Assembly (NCBI GenBank): GCA_029266415.1
Contig: JAQSWW010000034.1
Span: 1 to 32,375 of the forward strand
From: Actinomycetospora sp.
GTDB taxonomy: Bacteria; Actinomycetota; Actinomycetes; Mycobacteriales; Pseudonocardiaceae
Direction: 5' to 3'
Length of the DNA stretch: 32,375 bases
Position 1 is the stretch's first letter. Every line of letters begins with the position of its first letter. The position numbers and the translations under genes were made by a program. Under the pieces are notes generated by a model, which was not told where the DNA came from, did no database searches, and saw nothing but the letters and a program-made list of their open reading frames with translations. This document shows positions 26,722 through 32,375 of the stretch, in pieces.

Positions 26722-27863
26722 TCAGGCCGCCCGGCGGGCCGGTCGGGCGAGGGCGGTGACGTACCAGTCGAGGAGCCGCGCGAGGCGATGCCGGCCCAGT
26801 TCTTCTCGCAGAGCTCCCAGTCCTGCTCCGAGGTCGCGCGCCACACCGCGGCGAGCGCGTCCTCGTCGACGCTCGCGTCGCGGGCGGTGAGGAAACACAG
26901 CTCGACCTCCGTGGTGCCCGCGTCGACCGGGGTCAGGCGGGTGGTGACGGCGTAGTCGGCGTTGGCGTGGGCCCAGAGGTTGGGCAGCGAGATCACGCGC
27001 AGGCTGCCGACGTCGGGGTCCGACAGCGTGCCCATCGGTGGCGCGAGGGGGCGGCCGTCGAGGGTCTCGGACAGGAAGCCCTCGCGCAGGGGGAGACGGG
27101 CGACGCGGTACGGGGCCCCGTCGGGGAAGTTGACGTCCTCGCCCGGCAGGCCCTGCGCACGCCAGCGGGCGCGGGCGGCGGCGAGGGCCCGGTCGTAGCG
27201 GGGGTTGGTGCGGACGTCGCCGTCGACCCCGACGTCGAAGTTCGACAGCGAGAACTCGGGGTGGCTGCCGGCGCAGTGGTAGCACTCGCGGTTGTTCTCC
27301 ACGAGCGTCTTCCAGTTCGCCGCGACGCGGTAGTGCTCGCGCACGACGACGCGGGCGTCGGCGAGCCCGTGCGGACCGAGACGGGGCTCGAGCGCGGCGG
27401 CGAAGGGCGCGAAGTCCGGCGGCTCGTCGGCGAGGCACACGAACACCAGCCCGGCGCTCTCGCGCACCGCGACCGGGGCGAGCCGGTGGTTGCCCACGGC
27501 GAAGCAGTCGCCCATGAGCCGCGCCGAGCGCAGCGTGCCGTCGAGGTCGTAGACCCATTGGTGGTACGGGCAGACGAACGCCCGGACCTGGCCGCGCACG
27601 TCCGGCGCGACGCGCGAGCCACGGTGGGCGCACACGTCGTGGTGGGCGTGCAGGACCCCGCCCTCGCCGCGGACGACGATGACGCGATCGCGCCCCACGT
27701 CCATGGTGAGGAAGCGGCCGGGAGCGTCGAGCTCGCCGGCGTGCCCGGCGAAGAGCCAGTGCGCGGCGAACACGTGCTCGAGGTCGGCGGCGAAGACGTC
27801 CGGGTCGGTGTAGGCCGCCTGCGGCAGCGACCAGCCGGGGGTGCGGTGCACGAGGTCAGACAT
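26722..27863 (-). pseudogene. Rieske [2Fe-2S] aromatic-ring-oxygenase-type alpha subunit, frameshifted near the 3' end
   Basis: A Rieske non-heme iron oxygenase of the type that demethylates quaternary or N-methyl amines (glycine betaine or carnitine class). The Rieske ligands are Cys78, His80, Cys98 and His101. The mononuclear iron site has NRECYHCAGSHPE with His196 and His201. After WELCEKNWAGIAS (about residue 360) the original frame loses the family pattern and stays open for 1.2 kb across the SGNH gene. The +1 frame instead resumes a family-like ending (ARLLDWYVTALARP) and stops at 26722. The usual segment of about 13 residues with a PGPYSP-type motif is absent, so the defect looks like a deletion of about 40 bases. 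The ATG at 27863 overlaps the flavoenzyme stop by eight bases, so the two are coupled. Confidence 0.85.
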
Positions 27864-29052
27864 GGAACGCCCGCCCCCAGGTCGGGTCGGTCAGGGCGGG
27901 GCGGTCGAGGGCGAAGGTGTCGATCGGGTGCCGCGTGCGCCCGGTCGTGGCCAGCTCGGCGAGGATGCGGCCGATCAGCGAGGCGAACTTGAACGCGTGC
28001 CCGGCCCCGACCGCGACGCTGACCCGGGGCGCGTCGCGCACGGTGTCGAGGACGAAGTGGTGGTCGGGCGGGATCGTGTAGAGGCAGGTCTTCGTGTACA
28101 GCTCGGGACCGCCGAAGCCGGGCAGGTACTCGGCGAGGAACTCCTCCTGGCGCTTCTGCCGCAGCGGGTCCGGCTCGAAGGTCCGGGTGTCGGCGGTGAC
28201 CTCGTTCCCGCCCATGTGCTGCCCGAGCTTGGTGGCCACCTCACCGTGCACCGGGAACCCGTAGAAGTTCTCCGCGCCGTGCCACATGAACACCGGGAAG
28301 CGGCCGGGCGCGAAGTCCAGCAGGTTCGGCGTGGCGTAGTAGGTGACCTGCTCCTGGGTGATCGTCAACGGGAGCTCGACCAGACCGTCGAGCACCTCGT
28401 TGCTGCGCGCGTCGGCGGCGACGACGACGTGCTCCGCGCGGATCACCTCGTCGTCGAGGACGACCTCGACGTGGCCGGCGGTGGGGCGCAGGGCGCGGAC
28501 GGGGGTGTGTTCGCGGATCTCCGCACCGTGCCCGCGCGCCAGCGCGACGTGGGTGGCGTTGGCCCGGCGGGCGTCGACGATCCCCGAGCGCCGCTGGTAC
28601 AGAGCCTGCTCGGTGCCGTGCAGGTGGAACTGGGGCCAGCGCCGCATGACGGCCCGGGCGCCGAGCAGGTCGACGTCGACCCCGTGGCGGTGCGCGACGG
28701 CGGCGTAGCCGCCGATGTTGCGGGAGCCGGTGTCGGTGAACTTGCGGGTCTCGACGTCCTCGATGACCAGCCCGCCGGTCTCGGTCACCAGCGGCTGGGC
28801 GGAGACGCGCTCGACGTCCCGCCAGGTGTCGTAGGCGGCGGGGGCCAGGGCGGCGTAGGCGTCCTGGTGCTGGGCGTAGCGGATGATCCGGGAGTGGTCC
28901 TGGCTCGCGCCGTGCTCGTGGCCGAGGGCGTCGCGTTCGAGGGTGAGGACGCGGCCCCCGGCCGCGCGGGAGAGCCAGTAGGTGGCGGCGGCGCCGAGGC
29001 CTCCGCAGCCGATGACGACATAGCGGTGATCGGGTGTCCGGGAACTCGTCAC
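27856..29052 (-). CDS. FAD-dependent amine oxidase, monomeric sarcosine oxidase / N-methyltryptophan oxidase family
   Basis: A 398-residue flavoenzyme. The N-terminal dinucleotide fold is VIGCGGLGAAATYWLSR (about 13-29), followed by LERD. The sequence SQDHSRIIRYAQ resembles the sarcosine oxidase active-site region. Cys323 in KTCLYTIPPDHHFVLD matches the Cys that binds FAD covalently in monomeric sarcosine oxidase. GHAFKFASLIGRIL is the C-terminal flavin-contact block. It should oxidise an N-methyl amino acid, releasing formaldehyde and hydrogen peroxide. The GTG at 29052 with CGGAG upstream is preferred; a GTG at 29103 would add 17 polar residues. It leads an operon with the overlapping Rieske gene and is divergent from LysR, suggesting betaine or sarcosine breakdown. 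Confidence 0.92.
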   Translation of the reverse strand: MTSSRTPDHRYVVIGCGGLGAAATYWLSRAAGGRVLTLERDALGHEHGASQDHSRIIRYAQHQDAYAALAPAAYDTWRDVERVSAQPLVTETGGLVIEDVETRKFTDTGSRNIGGYAAVAHRHGVDVDLLGARAVMRRWPQFHLHGTEQALYQRRSGIVDARRANATHVALARGHGAEIREHTPVRALRPTAGHVEVVLDDEVIRAEHVVVAADARSNEVLDGLVELPLTITQEQVTYYATPNLLDFAPGRFPVFMWHGAENFYGFPVHGEVATKLGQHMGGNEVTADTRTFEPDPLRQKRQEEFLAEYLPGFGGPELYTKTCLYTIPPDHHFVLDTVRDAPRVSVAVGAGHAFKFASLIGRILAELATTGRTRHPIDTFALDRPALTDPTWGRAFHV

Positions 29053-29195
29053 GGTGATCGCTCCGGGTGGGGTGCCGGTGGTCCGCCCACCCTCGCCGCT
29101 CACCCGACCGCGTGGTCCGGATCCGCCATGCGCCCTGCCACTGCTGTCATCAGCTCGGGCTTATGGCGGCGTGGGCCGGGGGGATGATCGGGTAC
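29053..29195. promoter_or_regulatory. Divergent control region between the flavoenzyme and LysR genes
   Basis: These 143 bases separate divergent start codons. CCGCCAT (29123-29129) and ATGGCGG (29163-29169) are inverted copies 33 bases apart, and GCTGTCATCAGC (29142-29153) is a small dyad. One may be a LysR operator, but none is a clear T-N11-A box. TTATGG at 29161-29166 is a weak -10. Confidence 0.35.
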
Positions 29196-30086
29196 ATGGA
29201 CGTCGAGCTGAGGCAGCTGCGGGTGTTCCTCACCGTGGCCTCGGAGTTGCACTTCAGCCGCGCGGCGCGGCGTCTGCACGTCAGCCAGCCCGCGCTCTCG
29301 CAGCAGATCCGGGCGCTGGAGAAGACCCTCGGCGCAGCCCTGTTCGACCGCAGCAGCCGCGCCACCGAGCTGACCGCGGCGGGGCGCGTGCTGCTCGACG
29401 CGGCGCCGCGGGTGCTGTTCGAGGCCGAACGCGCGCAGTCGCTCGTCACCCAGGCCGCCAACGGCGCCGTGGGGCTGCTCGTCGTCGGGTCGGTGGGCAC
29501 GGCGCTGGCCTCGGTGACCCCGCGGATCCTGCGGGCGGTGCGGGCGTCGTTCCCCGACCTGCAGCTCGAGGTCTCGCAGCAGGACACCGGCCCACAGCTC
29601 GTGGCGCTCGCCGACGGGCGGCTCGACGTCGGCGTGGTGCGCGCGGCGTCGCCGACGGCAGCGGTGGCCGTCGAGCACCTCGTCTCCGAGCCCCTGCTGG
29701 CCGCGCTGCCCGGCGACCACCGCCTGGCCGGCGAGGACGAGATCGACCCGGCGGACCTGGCCGACGAGGCGTTCGTGCTCTGGCCGCGGAGCCTGGGCAT
29801 GGCGTTCTTCGACATCATCACGAGCTACTGCCGCGACCACGGCTTCAGCCCGCGCATCGTGGCGGAGGGCGCGGACATCGAGACCCAGCTCGGCCTCGTC
29901 GCCGCGGGGCTCGGGGTGTCGCTGCAGCCGGCGTACTACGCGAACCTGCGCCCGCCCGGCGTGGTGTTCCGGCCCCTGTCGGGCGACGTGCCGATGGTGG
30001 CGCTGCAGGTGGCGTGGCGGCGCGCCGACCGCTCGCCCGCCGTCGCGCACTTCGTCGAAGCGGCCCGGGCGCTGGAATCCACGTGA
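29196..30086 (+). CDS. LysR family transcriptional regulator
   Basis: A 296-residue LysR-type regulator. The N-terminal winged helix (ELRQLRVFLTVASELHFSRAARRLHVSQPALSQQIRALEKTLGAALFDRSSRATELTAAGR) covers about residues 4-64. The rest is a periplasmic-binding-protein-like effector domain of normal length. It belongs to the group whose members regulate the adjacent catabolic operon. Divergent orientation from the flavoenzyme-Rieske operon suggests activation of that operon by an amine substrate. The ATG at 29196 was chosen because the family motif starts directly; an ATG at 29184 would add four residues. GGGGGG lies 12-18 bases upstream. The stop codon TGA at 30084-30086 is inside the left arm of the following terminator. 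Confidence 0.94.
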   Translation: MDVELRQLRVFLTVASELHFSRAARRLHVSQPALSQQIRALEKTLGAALFDRSSRATELTAAGRVLLDAAPRVLFEAERAQSLVTQAANGAVGLLVVGSVGTALASVTPRILRAVRASFPDLQLEVSQQDTGPQLVALADGRLDVGVVRAASPTAAVAVEHLVSEPLLAALPGDHRLAGEDEIDPADLADEAFVLWPRSLGMAFFDIITSYCRDHGFSPRIVAEGADIETQLGLVAAGLGVSLQPAYYANLRPPGVVFRPLSGDVPMVALQVAWRRADRSPAVAHFVEAARALEST

Positions 30087-30122
30087 GCGATCTTTGGGCC
30101 TATCGGCCCGAAGATCGCTCAC
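30083..30122 (+). terminator. 18-bp hairpin terminator after LysR, GTGAG...CTCAC type
   Basis: Arms 30083-30100 and 30105-30122 pair over 18 bp around TATC, with one position that is a G-U pair in plus-strand RNA but a mismatch in minus-strand RNA. It therefore fits LysR best, although it also lies four bases beyond the SDR stop. The LysR stop codon sits inside the left arm. Confidence 0.8.
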
Positions 30123-30125
30123 CGA

Positions 30126-30827
30126 TCACCAGGGAACGTGCTCGCCGTCCTGCAGGAACGAGCCCGAGGGCCAGGAGCCGGGGGAGCGGACCACGGCGAC
30201 GATCCCCGTGGCGCCCTCGGCCACCGGGCGCCCCCCGGCGCCGCCCATGTCGGTGGCGGTCCAGCCCGGCGAGACGGCGTGCACCGCGATGCCGTCGCGG
30301 GTCAGCGCGTCGGCGAACACCCGGGTCAGTGCGTTGATCCCCGCCTTCGAGACGCTGTAGGCGGGCGAGGTCGCGCCCATCCGCGTCAGCGAGCCCAGCC
30401 CGCTGGTCACGTTGACCACCACCGGCTCGCGCCCGGCGCGCAGCAGCCGCGCGAACGCCTGCGTCAGCCGCCACGGCGCGAGGACGTTGGTCCGCCACGC
30501 CCCGTCGACGATCTCGAGGTCCTCGGTGACGGGGTCGGCGCCAGCGTCGAAGTTCACCGCGGCGTTGTTCACCAGCGCGTCGAGGCGCCCGTGCCGGCGG
30601 TCGACCGCCTCGACGGCGGCCTGGACGGACTCCGGGTCGGTGACGTCGAGGGTCAGCGCCCACGCGCGCTCGCCCAGCTCCTTGGCCGTCGCCGCCGCGG
30701 CCTGGGCGTCGCGGGCCGCGACCACCACCACGTGCCCGGCCTCCACCAGCTGGCGGGCGATCTCCGGGCCCAGTCCGCGGCCGCCCCCGGTAACGAGGAC
30801 GACGCGGTCGTCGTTCGGTGCGCTCAT
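30126..30827 (-). CDS. Short-chain dehydrogenase/reductase
   Basis: A 233-residue classical SDR oxidoreductase. The cofactor motif TGGGRGLG is at 13-20, NNAA near 87-90, catalytic Ser142 in NVTSG, and Tyr157-x3-Lys161 in YSVSKAG. Arg/Asp patterns after the second strand (AARDAQ) suggest NADP(H). The substrate is not evident; the closest functional context is the divergent P450 and ferredoxin, so it may act on the same alcohol or ketone intermediate. The ATG at 30827 was chosen because the Rossmann fold begins within eight residues; no strong Shine-Dalgarno is present (CGGG only). The stop lies four bases from the LysR terminator. Confidence 0.93.
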   Translation of the reverse strand: MSAPNDDRVVLVTGGGRGLGPEIARQLVEAGHVVVVAARDAQAAAATAKELGERAWALTLDVTDPESVQAAVEAVDRRHGRLDALVNNAAVNFDAGADPVTEDLEIVDGAWRTNVLAPWRLTQAFARLLRAGREPVVVNVTSGLGSLTRMGATSPAYSVSKAGINALTRVFADALTRDGIAVHAVSPGWTATDMGGAGGRPVAEGATGIVAVVRSPGSWPSGSFLQDGEHVPW

Positions 30828-30942
30828 GCCCGTCGAGTGCCCGGCCACGCCGGCGCGCAGACGTGACGTCGGCGTGAAACGGCAGCGCACTCCCACTTCG
30901 CGTACGGTCGGCCTCCTGACGCGTCCGAGGACGGGAGCGACG
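30828..30942. promoter_or_regulatory. Divergent promoter region between the SDR and P450 genes
   Basis: These 115 bases separate divergent start codons. TACGGT at 30903-30908 fits a TAnnnT -10 and would give the P450 a leader of about 28 bases that includes its GGGAG Shine-Dalgarno. No convincing -35 or operator dyad is seen. Confidence 0.4.
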
Positions 30943-32142
30943 ATGAGCACCAGCACCGGCGGGACGCCGACCATCCCGCGCCACATGCAGCGGGACCGGT
31001 TCGCGCCCGTCCCCGAGACGCAGGCCGCCCGCGACGAGCCCGGGTTCCCGACGATCCGCACCGCGTTCGGGACCTCGGCCCGCCTCGTGACCCGCTACGC
31101 CGACGTCCGCGAGGTGCTCGGCGACGCCGAGCGCTTCTCCAACGCCGTGGTGCCGCCGATGCCGCTGCCCGACGGGGAGTCCGACGCCGACCGCCGCGCC
31201 GGCCAGCTGCTGCTGCAGGACCCGCCCGAGCACACGCGTCTGCGCCGCCTGCTGACCGGCGAGTTCACCGTCAGGCGCATCCGGCGTCTCGAGCCGCGCA
31301 TCGCCGAGATCGTCGACGACCACCTCGACGCGATGGCCGCGGCCGGCCCGCCCGCCGAGCTGGTCAGCGCCTTCGCGCTGCCGGTGCCGAGCCTGGTGAT
31401 CTGCGAGCTGCTCGGCGTCCCCTACGCCGACCGCGACGAGTTCCAGGGCCGCGCCGCCCGCCAGCTCGACGTGAGCCGGCCGCTGGAGGAGCGCGGGCGC
31501 CTCGCGATGGAGGGGCGCGCGTACATGGGCGACCTCGTCGACCGCGCCCGGATCGAGCCGGGCGACGACATGCTCGGCATGCTGGTCCGCGAGCACGGTG
31601 ACGACCTGACCCGCAACGAGCTCATCGGCATCGCGAGCCTGCTGCTCATCGCCGGGCACGAGACCACCGCCAACATGCTGGGCCTGGGCACCCTCGCGCT
31701 CCTGCGCGCGCCCGACCAGCTCGCGCTCGTGCGCGACCATCCCGACGCCGTCGCGCCGGCGATCGAGGAGCTCCTGCGCTTCCTGTCGGTGGTGCACTCC
31801 GGCATCCCGCGCACCGTGCGCCACGACACGACGGTCGGCGACACCCCGGTCTCCGCCGGGGACCTGCTGGTGCTCTCGCTGCCCGCCGCCAACCGCGACC
31901 CGGCGGCCGTCGACCACCCCGACGACCTCGACGTCACGCGCGCGATCGCCCCGCACGTCGCCTTCGGGCACGGCGTGCACCACTGCCTCGGCGCGCCCCT
32001 CGCGCGCGCGGAGATGGCCGTGGCGTTCCCCGCGCTGTTCCGGCGCTTCCCGACGCTCGCGCTGGGCACTCCGTACGAGGAGATCGAGTTCCGCTCGGCC
32101 ACCGTCGTGCACGGGCTGCGCGCGCTGCCCGTCGCCTGGTGA
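30943..32142 (+). CDS. Bacterial cytochrome P450
   Basis: A 399-residue soluble bacterial P450, class I by context. The I-helix oxygen-activation motif AGHETT is at 237-242, the K-helix ExxR in EELLR at 275-279, and the heme-binding loop FGHGVHHCLG at 341-350 with thiolate ligand Cys348. The FGHGVHHCLG form and length match actinobacterial P450s of the CYP105/107-like group; the substrate is unknown. GGGAG at 30933-30937, five bases before the ATG at 30943, sets the start. The ferredoxin gene follows after 23 bases and is very likely co-transcribed. No ferredoxin reductase gene is in the window. Confidence 0.95.
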   Translation: MSTSTGGTPTIPRHMQRDRFAPVPETQAARDEPGFPTIRTAFGTSARLVTRYADVREVLGDAERFSNAVVPPMPLPDGESDADRRAGQLLLQDPPEHTRLRRLLTGEFTVRRIRRLEPRIAEIVDDHLDAMAAAGPPAELVSAFALPVPSLVICELLGVPYADRDEFQGRAARQLDVSRPLEERGRLAMEGRAYMGDLVDRARIEPGDDMLGMLVREHGDDLTRNELIGIASLLLIAGHETTANMLGLGTLALLRAPDQLALVRDHPDAVAPAIEELLRFLSVVHSGIPRTVRHDTTVGDTPVSAGDLLVLSLPAANRDPAAVDHPDDLDVTRAIAPHVAFGHGVHHCLGAPLARAEMAVAFPALFRRFPTLALGTPYEEIEFRSATVVHGLRALPVAW

Positions 32143-32165
32143 CCCACCACCACCGAGGGAGAACG

Positions 32166-32360
32166 ATGAAGATCGAGGCCAACCGCGACGTCTGCATCGG
32201 CGCCGGCAACTGCGTGCTCGCCGCCGAGGACGTCTTCGACCAGGACGACGAGGCCCTGGTCGTCGTGCTCGAGGACCAGCCGTCCGAGGACCAGGCCGCC
32301 GCGGTGCGCAACGCCGTCGCGCAGGGCCCCTCGGGTGCCCGGAGCCTCGTCGAGGACTGA
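32166..32360 (+). CDS. [3Fe-4S]-type ferredoxin, apparently lacking one cluster Cys
   Basis: A 64-residue ferredoxin of the kind that delivers electrons to actinobacterial P450s. The start MKIEANRDVCIGAGNC gives Cys10 and Cys16 in the usual CxxGxxC-type spacing, and the acidic EDVFDQDDEALVVVL follows. Family members end in a CPxxAI-like motif; here that position is Gly54 (QGPSGARSL, codon GGC at 32325-32327), one base change from TGC. Only two Cys remain, too few for a normal [3Fe-4S] or [4Fe-4S] cluster. GAGGGAG precedes the ATG by four bases. The gene directly follows the P450 gene. It may be a mutated, non-functional partner, or the cluster may use another ligand such as Asp. Confidence 0.85.
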   Translation: MKIEANRDVCIGAGNCVLAAEDVFDQDDEALVVVLEDQPSEDQAAAVRNAVAQGPSGARSLVED

Positions 32361-32375
32361 GCCACCGGCGCGCCC

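Overview
The window is a very GC-rich (about 74%) chromosomal segment from an actinobacterium, most likely of the order Pseudonocardiales. That placement is inferred from codon bias, frequent GTG starts, leaderless TAnnnT promoters, a mycothiol-type thioredoxin-fold protein, a group II truncated globin and an actinobacterial complex IV accessory subunit. I see no rRNA, tRNA, CRISPR array, transposase or integrase. Coding density is high and no gene-free stretch exceeds 300 bases. Names rest on motif recognition in the translated sequence; nothing was searched against a database.

Bases 1-8965 hold a core block: the tail of an unknown gene, then mscS-glbO-dienelactone hydrolase (minus), HNH nuclease-amidase (plus), ctaJ-like and DUF5130 genes (plus, overlapping), pepN (minus) and an Rv2466c-like gene (plus). 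With rpiB and fpg/nei at 21595-22910, this reproduces, in mirrored orientation, the order recalled for Mycobacterium tuberculosis Rv2464c-Rv2470. Between the Rv2466c-like gene and rpiB lies about 12.6 kb that is absent from that mycobacterial arrangement.

The intervening block (8966-21594) starts with a DUF559/AbiEi-like gene bounded by two nearly identical long palindromes. An aldehyde dehydrogenase, a DUF488 protein, a CapA-like lipoprotein and a copper-radical (galactose-oxidase-like) enzyme with LGFP repeats follow. The block ends with a minus-strand three-gene operon: a YbdK-type carboxylate-amine ligase fused to a circularly permuted ATP-grasp domain, an asparagine-synthase-type amidotransferase resembling the N-acetylglutaminylglutamine amide (NAGGN) enzyme, and an S9 prolyl-oligopeptidase. 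Ligase plus amidotransferase plus peptidase resembles the NAGGN trio with the ligase and peptidase exchanged. It is my best candidate for an undescribed small-peptide or amide metabolite system.

From 22911 to 25672 come a membrane-anchored Pro/Ala-rich protein, a 49-residue membrane protein, a YjbR-like protein and a PIG-L deacetylase. From 25685 to 30086 come a secreted SGNH hydrolase and an N-methylamine-type catabolic module: a divergent LysR regulator, a sarcosine-oxidase-like flavoenzyme and a Rieske oxygenase broken near its 3' end. From 30126 to the end are an SDR oxidoreductase and, divergently, a cytochrome P450 with its ferredoxin, which appears to lack one cluster-binding cysteine. 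Long perfect hairpins and a short dispersed repeat punctuate the intergenic DNA.
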